This document shows positions 24,649-33,278 of a stretch of 64,000 bases of DNA, one piece after another. Source of the stretch: Rhizobiaceae bacterium (lineage in GTDB: Bacteria; Pseudomonadota; Alphaproteobacteria; Rhizobiales; Rhizobiaceae); assembly GCA_028279875.1 (NCBI GenBank), contig JANQMU010000047.1, positions 1 through 64,000 of the forward strand, written 5' to 3'. The position numbers and the translations under genes are program-made. The first letter of the stretch is position 1. Each line of letters begins with the position of its first letter. Below the pieces are notes generated by a model. That model was not told the origin of the DNA. It did no database searches and saw only the letters and a program-made list of their open reading frames with translations.

Positions 24649-26124
24649 TTAACCGATGGCCGGCACCTCCTCCTTCGGTACCTGGAACTCCTCCTGATAG
24701 GCCCGCTCCACATTGACGCTCCAGAGATCATGGTGCTCGCCGGCGATGTTTCGGGCAGCAAGCATGGCGGTCAGCATGGAGTGGTCCTGATTGTTGTAGC
24801 GGTGCAGCCCGTTGCGCCCGACGGTCTGGAAATTCTCCAGCTGCTGCATCCACTCCCGGATGACCCGCAGGGCGGCCGCATAGTCCGGATCATAGACCGG
24901 ATAGGCCTTTCGCTGCCGGATGACGGCCGAATCGGTGACCGACATACCGTCGGCGAGGCCAAGCGAGTCGAGTTCCCTTGTCGCCAGATGGGCGAGTTGT
25001 TCGTCGGACATTCGCCACAGATCATCATCCTCGTTGCAAAAATACTCCATGCCGATGGAGGATTGCCGGGAATCGGGAAGCATATCAGGTGACCAGGCGC
25101 GGAAATTCTGGATGCGGCCGACCCGGACATCCGGGCTGTGAACGTAGATCCAGTTGTCTGGAAATGGGTCCGGCCGGTCGAGGATGAGTGTGACGATCAG
25201 AAAATCCCGGTATTTCAACCGGCCGGCCGCGGCCATGACCTCCGGCGGCGGTGGGGGATCGAACCGTGCGATCAGATCGCGCAGGGCCATTGAACTGACG
25301 AAATGATCAGCCTCGATCCGTGTGGTGACAGGGTTTCCGGCATCGTCCCGGGTGCTCAGTTCGAGGGCGCATACGCGGTTTTCGTCGCGCAGGATGCGCA
25401 CGACGTCATGATTGACGTGGATCGCGCCGCCATTTGCGCGCACTCTTTCCCCCATACGCTCCCACATCATACCCGGGCCAAGGCGCGGATAGCGGAACGA
25501 CTCGATAAGGCTCGTGGTGGTGTTGGCGCCGCCCAGTGCGTTGCTGATGGCGCGAGAGAGTGACAGATCCTTGATCCGCTGTGCGGCCCAGTCCGCTCGA
25601 ATTTCACTTGGTGGGATGCCCCAGACCTTTTGCGTGTAGCTCTGAAAGAAGTGGTGGTAGAGGCGGGCGCCGAAGCGGTTGACGACCCATTGCTCGAATG
25701 TCTCCTCCACTGGATGGGGGCGCAGCCGCCATTTGATATAGCTCAGGACAATCCGCACCGCCTCGTAGGGGCCGGTATTCCACAGAGCATTGAAGAACTT
25801 CAGGGGATAGTCGAAGAAACGGCCCCTGTAATAGATGCGGCTGAGGCGCGGCACCGTGATGAAGTCAGCGCCCAACACCTCCTCCCAGATCGCTTCCACC
25901 TCGGGAACCTTGGTGAAGAAGCGATGACCGCCAATGTCGAAGCGAAAGCCGTTATGGCTCTCGGTGCGGGCGATTCCGCCCAGGAGATGGCCGGCTTCGT
26001 AAATCACCGGCGTGAAACCCGGGGCAACCTTTTGCAGCTCATAGGCTGCCGTGATCCCGGCCGGACCGGCACCAATGATGGCGACTTTCCCGGTCCGGGT
26101 GTCGCGTGTGTTTCTTTTGAGCAT
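24649..26124 (-). CDS. UDP-galactopyranose-mutase-like FAD/NAD(P)-dependent oxidoreductase
   Basis: A 491-residue flavoprotein. ATG 26124 is chosen because the dinucleotide motif VAIIGAGPAGITAAYEL starts 15 residues later; a longer frame to 26298 encodes an Arg-rich, unconserved lead. The next block, GGIARTESHNGFRFDIGGHRF, is typical of the UGM/protoporphyrinogen-oxidase group, followed by RIYYRGRFFDYPL and the long central LSLSRAISNALGG region. Such enzymes isomerise or oxidise NDP-sugars or isoprenoids with reduced FAD. It is divergent from a GT2 gene. Its C-terminal 60 residues recur as a broken copy at 12773-12970. Confidence 0.82.
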   Translation of the reverse strand: MLKRNTRDTRTGKVAIIGAGPAGITAAYELQKVAPGFTPVIYEAGHLLGGIARTESHNGFRFDIGGHRFFTKVPEVEAIWEEVLGADFITVPRLSRIYYRGRFFDYPLKFFNALWNTGPYEAVRIVLSYIKWRLRPHPVEETFEQWVVNRFGARLYHHFFQSYTQKVWGIPPSEIRADWAAQRIKDLSLSRAISNALGGANTTTSLIESFRYPRLGPGMMWERMGERVRANGGAIHVNHDVVRILRDENRVCALELSTRDDAGNPVTTRIEADHFVSSMALRDLIARFDPPPPPEVMAAAGRLKYRDFLIVTLILDRPDPFPDNWIYVHSPDVRVGRIQNFRAWSPDMLPDSRQSSIGMEYFCNEDDDLWRMSDEQLAHLATRELDSLGLADGMSVTDSAVIRQRKAYPVYDPDYAAALRVIREWMQQLENFQTVGRNGLHRYNNQDHSMLTAMLAARNIAGEHHDLWSVNVERAYQEEFQVPKEEVPAIG

Positions 26125-26433
26125 TGCTCGATGTCGCCTTCTTGAAACAGTCCCTATCACTGCCCCAACCCGTATAATTCTATGGTTATGGGAATGCGGA
26201 CGGTCAAGGTCCCGGGGTGCGAATTCGGGCGACAATCGACGTTTTGCCGGCAAATTGATCTGTGACCTTTTTGTCGGACCCGTCTGGAAATTTGCCAACG
26301 GTTGCCATCCACCCCTTCAATTGCGCGATCGCTTCTGTAAAGATCGGCAAACGGGGACAGCGTTGTTGCCGAAGAGTCACTGGTTGCGGCGCCGGGACCG
26401 GTGTCGTGTCCCTGGAACAGGGCCATCCCGGCA
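26125..26433. other. Divergent intergenic region of the FAD enzyme and GT2 genes
   Basis: No coding frame is credible. It holds a possible leftward promoter (26177-26207); I see no clear rightward promoter or long inverted repeat. Confidence 0.5.
26177..26207 (-). promoter_or_regulatory. Putative promoter for the FAD oxidoreductase gene
   Basis: On the minus strand TTGACC (26207-26202), a 19-base spacer and TAGAAT (26182-26177) match the sigma-70 hexamers at 5/6 each. The start codon lies about 50 bases further on. Confidence 0.35.
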
Positions 26434-27519
26434 ATGACGAAAAAGCCACCCACACTCACGGTCATCGTTCCGGCGCATCAGGCGGTCGGGGAAATCGGCG
26501 CTTGCCTCGATGGGCTGCTTGCTGCCGGTTTTGCGCGCGACGAGATTTTGGTGGTGGATGACGGGTCTTCGGATGGAACCGGGGACATCGCCCGGGCGTC
26601 CGGCGTGAGCGTGCTGCACCATGCGATGGCAAAAGGTCCCGCAGAAGCCCGCAATGCCGGCGTTGATGCCGTGCCGTCCGATATTATCCTGTTCGTCGAT
26701 GCCGATGTGGTGGTGCATCAGGATTTACGTCAGCGGGTTCTTGAGCATTTCCGGCACGATCCGCATCTCGCGGCGGTCTTCGGCTCCTATGACGATCGAC
26801 CTTCAAAGGCCAGCGCGGTCAGCTTCTATCGCAACCTGCTGCATCATTTCGTCCATCAGCGCAGCCATGGGGATGCGGCGACATTCTGGACCGGCATCGG
26901 TGCGGTCAGGCGCGCGGATTTCATGCGTCTGGGCGGGCTGGAAAAGGCATGGCAGGCGATTGAGGATGTGGCGTTTGGTGTGCGCCTGCATGCCGATGGC
27001 GGCCGCATCCTGCTTGATAAGGAACTGCTCGGGACGCATCTGAAGGTCTGGTCGGTCACGTCGATGTTCCGGACCGATCTGGTGGGCCGGGCAATCCCTT
27101 GGAGCCGGCTGATCCTGTTTCACGGCGGCCCGCGTGACGACCTGAATTTCACCATTGCCCACCGGATCAGCCTTGCCATGGTCGCACTGATGGGCGTGAG
27201 CCTTGTCTTGATGCCGTTTCAACCGGTCCTTGCCATCGGGTTGGTGGTGGCGCTTTTCGGGTTTTTCCTGGCAAACCGGTCTTTTCTGTCGCTGTTGAAA
27301 CAGCGCGGCGGACTGCGTATCGCAGTGATCGGCTATGGCTGCCATGTGCTTCACTACCTGGCTGGCGGTCTTGGATTGTCTTGGGTGTTGTTGACGGAAT
27401 ATCTTCCGCGCCGCTGGCGGCGCCAGGCCGCCGGCCTGGGCGGATCAGGCGTTGATGCCGGCCCGATACGTGCAGCTTCCCGTGCCGCGCGGTCACCCGA
27501 ACATGGTGTTGGGCAATAG
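26434..27519 (+). CDS. Glycosyltransferase family 2 with C-terminal membrane helices
   Basis: A 361-residue protein. ATG 26434 directly precedes TVIVPAHQ, the first strand of the GT-A fold; GTG 26401 is an upstream alternative. The nucleotide-binding motif VVDDGSSDGT and metal motif LFVDADV are present, with the acidic acceptor motif IEDVAFGVRL near residue 175. Two to three hydrophobic helices (about 245-335) anchor it in the membrane. It probably transfers a sugar to a lipid-linked acceptor. The gene pairs divergently with the UGM-like enzyme, and its 3' end overlaps the dctM-type gene by 27 bases tail to tail. Confidence 0.85.
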   Translation: MTKKPPTLTVIVPAHQAVGEIGACLDGLLAAGFARDEILVVDDGSSDGTGDIARASGVSVLHHAMAKGPAEARNAGVDAVPSDIILFVDADVVVHQDLRQRVLEHFRHDPHLAAVFGSYDDRPSKASAVSFYRNLLHHFVHQRSHGDAATFWTGIGAVRRADFMRLGGLEKAWQAIEDVAFGVRLHADGGRILLDKELLGTHLKVWSVTSMFRTDLVGRAIPWSRLILFHGGPRDDLNFTIAHRISLAMVALMGVSLVLMPFQPVLAIGLVVALFGFFLANRSFLSLLKQRGGLRIAVIGYGCHVLHYLAGGLGLSWVLLTEYLPRRWRRQAAGLGGSGVDAGPIRAASRAARSPEHGVGQ

Positions 27520-28797
27520 CAGCGCCAGTTGCGGCAGCGCCAGCAGCAGCAGAATGCAGCCGAGCATGGCGAACCAGAATGGCCATATGCCGCGGAAGAT
27601 AGTGTTGAGCGGCACGCCCTCGGCAATGCCTTTGACGACAAAGACATTGACCCCCACGGGCGGTGAGATCAGGCCCATTTCGAGGCAGATCACCATCATG
27701 ACGCCGAACCAGATCATATCGATCCCAAGCGGTTCGATGATCGGTTGGATCAACGGCACGGTGAGCACCAGGATGGCGAACCCTTCCATGAAGGTTCCCA
27801 GAATGATGAACATGATCAGGAATGCGATGACGATCTGGTATCCGGTGAAGCCCTGCGCTTCGACCCAGGTCGCCAGCGATGCGGTCAGGCCGGTAAAGCC
27901 GATGAAGGTCTTGAACACAAATGCGCCGAACAGGATCAGAAACAGGGTGCCGGAGGCCTTCAGCGTGTTTTCAAACACCTCCCGAAGGCTGGACAGGGTG
28001 ACGCTACGCCGGATGAAGGCCACCACAAAGGCCAGTCCGGCACCGATGCCGGCCGCTTCGACGGCGGAGAACACACCGGTATAGATGCCGCCGATGGTCA
28101 ACACGATGATGCCGATGATCCAGCCGGCCCGCGCAAGCGCACGCAGACGGTCGCGCAGCGGTTCCTGATGTGCCGATTGCGGGGCTTTTTCCGGATTGCG
28201 AGCAACGACGATCCAAATGGCGATGATGAACAGCAGGGTCAGAAGCAGGCCGGGTATGACGCCGGCCAGAAACAGCCGTCCGATGCTTTCCTCCGTCAGG
28301 ATGGCGTAGATGACGAAGCCCGCCGAGGGCGGGATGAGAATGCCGAGCGTGCCACCGGCGGCTATGGCGCCGGTCGCCAGGCCGTTGTCATATTTGCGCC
28401 GCTGCATTTCCGGCAGCGAGACGCGGCCCATGGTGATGGCGGCGGCCAGCGACGACCCGGACAGCGCCGAAAAGCCGGCACAGCCGACCACCGTGGCGGA
28501 GGCGAGCCCGCCCTTCAGGTGGCCGATCCAGGAATGGGCCGCATCGTAGAGGTCGCGGCTCATGCCGGAGATACCGGCCAGATTGCCCATCAGCACGAAG
28601 AGCGGAATGATCGTCAGCGGATAGTTGGAGGCTTCGTTGAAGATTTCTCCGGCGAGTTTGGGAATGGCTGCCCGTTCGCGGATGAACCAGATCCCGACCG
28701 TGCCGACCAGCATCATGGCCAGGCCGACCGGCAGGCGGATAAAGAGAAGCAGGAACAGGGCAAGGAAGCCCAGAAGGGCGATCGTGTTTCCGTCCAC
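27493..28797 (-). CDS. dctM: TRAP transporter large permease (DctM)
   Basis: A 434-residue protein with about 12-13 helices and the DctM repeats: FIRLPVGLAMMLVGTVGIW at the N-terminus, SGSSLAAAITMGRVSLPEM near residue 118 and the late ICLEMGLISPPVGVNVFVVKGIA. It forms the sodium-coupled channel of a TRAP system with the DctQ and DctP genes immediately upstream. All three follow an aldehyde dehydrogenase gene in the same direction, so the transported acid may feed that enzyme. Confidence 0.95.
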   Translation of the reverse strand: MDGNTIALLGFLALFLLLFIRLPVGLAMMLVGTVGIWFIRERAAIPKLAGEIFNEASNYPLTIIPLFVLMGNLAGISGMSRDLYDAAHSWIGHLKGGLASATVVGCAGFSALSGSSLAAAITMGRVSLPEMQRRKYDNGLATGAIAAGGTLGILIPPSAGFVIYAILTEESIGRLFLAGVIPGLLLTLLFIIAIWIVVARNPEKAPQSAHQEPLRDRLRALARAGWIIGIIVLTIGGIYTGVFSAVEAAGIGAGLAFVVAFIRRSVTLSSLREVFENTLKASGTLFLILFGAFVFKTFIGFTGLTASLATWVEAQGFTGYQIVIAFLIMFIILGTFMEGFAILVLTVPLIQPIIEPLGIDMIWFGVMMVICLEMGLISPPVGVNVFVVKGIAEGVPLNTIFRGIWPFWFAMLGCILLLLALPQLALLLPNTMFG

Positions 28798-28808
28798 GTG
28801 AAAGGCCC

Positions 28809-29339
28809 CTACTCTTCTGGCTCGTGCGGATCTTCGCCGTTGAAATGGCGCAGGCCGATCACGAGATGGGAGGCAAAGATGAACGTGTAGAACGCCATGC
28901 CCAGTCCGAGGAAACGATAGAAATTGCGATGCTCCAGCGACAGGTTCTCGGTGATGCAGGCCTTCTCAAAACCGCAGGCCTTGGTGAAGAGCGCGTAGGA
29001 GGCGAGTCCGGTGATGAAGACCGCGGCCAGCCGCATGGCAACGTCGGTGAAACGTGTGACCCTGCGGCCGAAGAAGAAGGTGATGACATTGACGCTGACA
29101 TGGGCCTGCTTTGTCGCCCCATAGGCGACCGCGCAGGCGGCAACGATCGTCAACGTCATCACCGACAGATCGCCGATGCCGAAGATCGGATTGTTCAGCG
29201 CATAGCGCCAGAACACGCCGACCAGCGTGATCAGCATCAGGGCTGTGACGCCCAATGCGCCGACAATCGCAAACCCACCGGCAATGCGGCCGGTGAGTCT
29301 GTCGAATGATGATGTCTGCGTGTCGGCGTTTGGCGGCAC
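28809..29339 (-). CDS. dctQ: TRAP transporter small permease (DctQ)
   Basis: A 176-residue membrane protein with four hydrophobic helices and the FWRYALNNPIFGIGDLSVMT segment near residue 50, the normal DctQ signature. The GTG start at 29339 abuts the stop of the DctP gene, and the DctM gene begins 12 bases after this stop. It scaffolds the large permease. Confidence 0.93.
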   Translation of the reverse strand: MPPNADTQTSSFDRLTGRIAGGFAIVGALGVTALMLITLVGVFWRYALNNPIFGIGDLSVMTLTIVAACAVAYGATKQAHVSVNVITFFFGRRVTRFTDVAMRLAAVFITGLASYALFTKACGFEKACITENLSLEHRNFYRFLGLGMAFYTFIFASHLVIGLRHFNGEDPHEPEE

Positions 29340-30329
29340 CTAGTTGCCCATCATCAGGTTCATGACCTCGCCGACGGTCGAGTCGCCGACTTTCGATTGC
29401 TTGAGGTTCTCCATCGCGGCATCGATCACGGCCTGCACCTTCTCACGCTCGCCCGGATCCCAGTCCAGAAGCTGGACGCCGTTCTTCTCGGCTGCTTCCA
29501 AACCCTTGCCGGCGACGGCATCGTAGACCTTGGCCGCACCCAGGGCCAGTTCGGCCGATGCCGCCGCGTCGACGGCCGCCTTGTCGGCGTCGGACAGGGA
29601 ATCGTAGGCCTCCTTGTTCATCAGCAGCGCAAAGGACGAGCCAGAGCCCGGGAACCAGGTGGTGACATAGCTGGCCGGTTCGTACAGCTTGAAGGAGCCG
29701 ATCGCCGAAGGATCGATCATAATGGCGTCAATGACGCCGTTGGACAGGTTCTGATTGATCACATTGACCGGCTGCGCCACTGCCGAGGCCCCCAGCGCCT
29801 CGACAAACGGAACGTCGCCCTTGGACGTCACGCGGACTTTCATGCCCTCCAGATCGGAAAGCTTTGTGACCGGCTTGCCGGCAGTGATGAGCACCGGAGG
29901 CGCGTTGGCCCATAGAGCAAGGACCTTGGCGTTGTATTCCTTTTCCAGTTCGGAGCGGGCACGCTGCAGGCCTTCAGTGCACTCGACCGCTGAATCGCAG
30001 ACGCCGGGCAGTCCCACCACATTGGTTTTGGGAAACACATCGGCCGTATAGCCGGGCAGGGTGAAGACGATATCGGCCACACCGTCCAGCAAGATGGAAT
30101 ATTGCTTGGGCGGAACCCCGTTCAGCGCGCCGCCCGGATATTGCTTGACTGTCAGGCGCCCTTCGGACAGTTCGGCCAGTTTTTCGCCGAACGGTGTCAT
30201 CAGGCCCTTGTTCATCGGGTGTTTCGGCCCCATGAAATAGGCGAGCGACAACTCTGCCGCATGGGCAAAGCCGCTGCCCAGCATGGAGGCGATGGCGCCG
30301 GCCATCGCAATTTTTGTGAAGTGCTTCAT
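29340..30329 (-). CDS. dctP: TRAP transporter substrate-binding protein (DctP)
   Basis: A 329-residue periplasmic protein. ATG 30329 has GGAGA upstream and opens a good signal peptide (cleavage after about AHA, residue 25); a longer frame to 30368 would spoil it. The DctP fold is shown by LSEGRLTVKQYPGGALNG and the VRVTSKGDVPFVEALGASAV ligand-arginine region near residue 165. Family ligands are mostly carboxylates, bound through that arginine. The precise substrate is unknown. Confidence 0.92.
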   Translation of the reverse strand: MKHFTKIAMAGAIASMLGSGFAHAAELSLAYFMGPKHPMNKGLMTPFGEKLAELSEGRLTVKQYPGGALNGVPPKQYSILLDGVADIVFTLPGYTADVFPKTNVVGLPGVCDSAVECTEGLQRARSELEKEYNAKVLALWANAPPVLITAGKPVTKLSDLEGMKVRVTSKGDVPFVEALGASAVAQPVNVINQNLSNGVIDAIMIDPSAIGSFKLYEPASYVTTWFPGSGSSFALLMNKEAYDSLSDADKAAVDAAASAELALGAAKVYDAVAGKGLEAAEKNGVQLLDWDPGEREKVQAVIDAAMENLKQSKVGDSTVGEVMNLMMGN

Positions 30330-30394
30330 ATCGTGTTCTCCCAGAATTGATGTCTTCACATTCTTCAAATACGGCCGTCATGGCCGTCAGCCCG

Positions 30395-31882
30395 CTACAT
30401 CAGAAACCCGGGCGGGCCGGAAATTGAATGCGCCTCGGTAAAGGCGAGCACACCCTCGAAACCCAGATTACGTCCGACGCCCGACTGTTTGAAACCGCCG
30501 AACGGGGCGCGGCTGTCCTGCGCCATGGGTCCGTGTCCGTTCAGATAGGTGTAGCCCGCTTCGAGACGTTTGGCCACGGCGACGGCGCGCTCGCGGTCCG
30601 TTGTCCAGACCGAGGAGCACAGGCCGTAGTCGCTGTCATTGGCCATGGCGACGGCCTGGTCTTCATCGGAAAACTTCATGATCGGCAGGGCCGGGCCGAA
30701 TTGTTCGTCCCGGACCAACGAAAGCGACGGATCGGCATCATAGACCAGGGTCGGCTTCTGAAAATAGCCGCCGCCATTGTACAGCGCTTCGTCGGGCACG
30801 GTGCCGCATTCGCGGACATCGGCACCCTTCGTGCGGGCCTCGGCGATCATGTCGGTGACGACCTTCAACTGTTTGGCGTTGTTGACCGGGCCCATCATGG
30901 TCTCCGGCAGCAGCCCGTCGCCGATCACAGCCCGTTCGCAGGCCGCGGTCAGGCCGTCGACCACCTCATCATAGCGGCTCTCGTGCACATAGAGCCTTTT
31001 CAGCGCCATACAGATCTGGCCGGAGGACGCAAAGGCGCCGAGATACATGCGCATGAACGCCTCGTTATCGAGCTCGGCGTCCTGCAACACCAGCGCGGCG
31101 TCGTTGCCGCCCAGTTCCAGGGTAACCGGCGTGACGTTGTCGGCGGCGGTCCTCATCACGTGACGGCCGACGGCGATCGAGCCGGTGAAGTTGACCTTGC
31201 GCACCAGTCGGTGCCCGACCAGCGGGTCGCCGATGGCGGAGGCCTGGCCGGTGAGGATGTTGACGACACCGGGCGGCAGCAGGCGGGCGATGATCTGCAG
31301 CGTCAGGGCGGGGGCAAGGGCGGAATTGGCCGACGGTTTGACGACGACCGTATTGCCGGCGACGAGCGCCTGGGGCAGCTTGGCTCCGAGAATGGACAGC
31401 GGCCAGTTCCAGGGCACGATCAGCGCCGCTACGCCGCTCGGCTGGCGGTGGATCAGCGTGTCGAAGGGCGGTCCGGCGATCTGCTCGTCCGTGTCCAGCC
31501 TCTCGCCGAATTCGGCGGCCAGCATGAAGCGATCGCCGAGCCGCGACATCTCCATCAGCGTTTCGCGGCCGATCTTGCCGTGCTCCCGGGTAAAGAGACG
31601 GGAGCGATATTTTACGTCCTCCTCGTCGGCGGTCAGCGCCTTGGCGATATCGCGCAGTTTTTCGGCTCGCTCGCCATAGGACAGTTTCGACCAGGCAGGA
31701 AAGGCATGGTTCGCTGCCCGCACCGCGTCGTCGACATCCTTTGCGGTGGCGGCGGCGGCATGGCCGACCAGTTCCGACGGGCGTGCCGGATTGAAGATGT
31801 CGTAGACATTGCCGTCCGAGGCGCCGCGGCTCTCGCCGTCGACAAAGAGGTCGGTCGTGATCACCTGATCCATATTGTTCAT
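30395..31882 (-). CDS. NAD(P)-dependent aldehyde dehydrogenase
   Basis: A 495-residue ALDH. The start at 31882 has GGGAGG eight bases upstream. The catalytic set is complete: N159 in VPWNW, E256 in LELGG and the nucleophile C291 in SSGQICMALKR. It oxidises an aldehyde to the acid with NAD(P)+ in the cytoplasm. It is the first gene of an ALDH-TRAP transcription unit; a 130-base gap separates it from the upstream hydantoin operon on the same strand, so it may be read from its own promoter or by read-through. The substrate cannot be told from sequence. Confidence 0.93.
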   Translation of the reverse strand: MNNMDQVITTDLFVDGESRGASDGNVYDIFNPARPSELVGHAAAATAKDVDDAVRAANHAFPAWSKLSYGERAEKLRDIAKALTADEEDVKYRSRLFTREHGKIGRETLMEMSRLGDRFMLAAEFGERLDTDEQIAGPPFDTLIHRQPSGVAALIVPWNWPLSILGAKLPQALVAGNTVVVKPSANSALAPALTLQIIARLLPPGVVNILTGQASAIGDPLVGHRLVRKVNFTGSIAVGRHVMRTAADNVTPVTLELGGNDAALVLQDAELDNEAFMRMYLGAFASSGQICMALKRLYVHESRYDEVVDGLTAACERAVIGDGLLPETMMGPVNNAKQLKVVTDMIAEARTKGADVRECGTVPDEALYNGGGYFQKPTLVYDADPSLSLVRDEQFGPALPIMKFSDEDQAVAMANDSDYGLCSSVWTTDRERAVAVAKRLEAGYTYLNGHGPMAQDSRAPFGGFKQSGVGRNLGFEGVLAFTEAHSISGPPGFLM

Positions 31883-31963
31883 GCCGCCAACCTCCCGAAC
31901 CGGTCACGCCGCAACGTCGTTTGACGCCTGATTCCAAGCGAAGCGTGGATTGGACCGGGTGTC

Positions 31964-31981
31964 AAATAAGATTTTTGGGAG
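31964..31981. promoter_or_regulatory. AT-rich motif shared with the hyuA-marR region
   Basis: AAATAAGATTTTTGGGAG sits in the gap before the aldehyde dehydrogenase gene; a close relative, AATTAAGATTTTGGGGGC, lies at 40924-40941 before hyuA. In the GC-rich setting this is a candidate common element for the two minus-strand operons, perhaps a MarR half-site. Weak evidence. Confidence 0.25.
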
Positions 31982-32012
31982 AATATATGCGTAAATGGGC
32001 GGTTATCCGCTG

Positions 32013-33278
32013 CTATTTCGCGGAGGCCAGCACCGCGCGAAGCAGAACATTGCAGCCGGCCGCCAGATCATGCGGCTCGGCGCTTTCATTGACATTGTGG
32101 CTGATTCCATCCTTGCAGGGCACAAACACCATCACGGACGGAACGATGGTGGTCATGTTGCTTGCATCGTGCAGTGCGCCGCTGGTCATGCGCATGAAGG
32201 GATATCCAAGGGCCTTTGCGGCGGTCTCGACCTTGGCGACGCAATCGCGGTCGAATTCGCCCGGTTCCACCGAAATGCGCAAGGTGACGTCCGCCGTGCA
32301 GTTCTGTGTTCGGGCTTCGCGCGCGCACAGCCGCTGGCATTGTTCCGTCAGCTCGTCCAGCACACGGGTTTCGGGATGGCGAATATCGATCACGAAGTCC
32401 GTTCTGCCGGCAATGGTGCTGGCCCCGTCCGTATGGGTCTTGAGATAGCCGACGGACACCCGCGCGTCGGGGGCGAACTGGCGGCCCAGCTCGTTGACGG
32501 CGACAAGGATACGGGCGCTCGCCTGAAGCGAATCCTGGCGCTGATCCATGGGCGTCGTTCCGGCGTGGGCGTCCATTCCGGTGACAGCGACGTCCAGCCA
32601 GCGCAGCCCCTGAACGGACTCCACGACGCCGATCTGGCACCTGCTGTTTTCGAGGATCGGACCCTGTTCGATATGGAGTTCGTAATAGGCGCCGATGGCA
32701 AAGTCCGAAGGCCGTTCGGCGCCGAGATAACCCAGATCGCGGGCCGCCGCTTCAAAAGTGCGGCCGTCGCGTGAAAGAGCGCCCATCACGTCGTCATCGG
32801 AAAGCCGGCCGACAAACCAGGACGAGCCCATCAATCCGGGCGCGAATTGCACGCCCTCCTCATTGGTCCAGTTGACGACCGCGATGGGCGCAGTGGTCGT
32901 CACATTGGCGTTGTTGAGCGTTTCCACCACCTCCAGGGCTGTCAGGACACCGGAAATGCCGTCGAACCGTCCGCCATGCGGCTGGGTGTCCAGATGGCTG
33001 CCGGTGACGATCATCGGGGCGGTCATGTCGGTGCCCGGGCGAATGGCGAACATGTTGCCGGCACGGTCGATCCTGACCGTCAGCCCGGCTTTCTCGCACC
33101 AGGACCGGAAAAGGTCACGTGCCCGGCCGTCCTCCGGCGTCATCGCCAGGCGGCAGTTGCCGCCGTCCAGGGCGCCGATCTCGGCCATCTCCATGTGCCG
33201 GCGCCACAACCTTTCTTGGTCGATCCTGAGTTCGGACAGGCTGTTGTGTCCGGATCCCGACGGTCTGGAGACGCTCAT
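32013..33278 (-). CDS. hyuC: N-carbamoyl-L-amino-acid hydrolase / allantoate amidohydrolase (M20 family)
   Basis: A 421-residue M20-type amidase. The metal-site blocks are in place: GSHLDTQPHGGRFDGISGVL (about residues 93-112) and VNWTNEEGVQF (about 130-140), with YYELHIEQGP and GMDAHAGTTPM later. Enzymes of this group remove a carbamoyl group from N-carbamoyl amino acids or ureidoglycine compounds, releasing CO2 and ammonia. It is the last gene of a run beginning with hyuA and hyuB, matching the known logic of ATP-dependent hydantoin ring opening followed by decarbamoylation. Its start is directly next to the permease stop. Confidence 0.9.
   Translation of the reverse strand: MSVSRPSGSGHNSLSELRIDQERLWRRHMEMAEIGALDGGNCRLAMTPEDGRARDLFRSWCEKAGLTVRIDRAGNMFAIRPGTDMTAPMIVTGSHLDTQPHGGRFDGISGVLTALEVVETLNNANVTTTAPIAVVNWTNEEGVQFAPGLMGSSWFVGRLSDDDVMGALSRDGRTFEAAARDLGYLGAERPSDFAIGAYYELHIEQGPILENSRCQIGVVESVQGLRWLDVAVTGMDAHAGTTPMDQRQDSLQASARILVAVNELGRQFAPDARVSVGYLKTHTDGASTIAGRTDFVIDIRHPETRVLDELTEQCQRLCAREARTQNCTADVTLRISVEPGEFDRDCVAKVETAAKALGYPFMRMTSGALHDASNMTTIVPSVMVFVPCKDGISHNVNESAEPHDLAAGCNVLLRAVLASAK

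Noticed and set aside
22674..24761. Minus-strand open frame of 695 codons across the RpiR and GS-like genes
   Set aside because: Antisense shadow; the plus strand there encodes two clear families, and the frame runs across their boundary.
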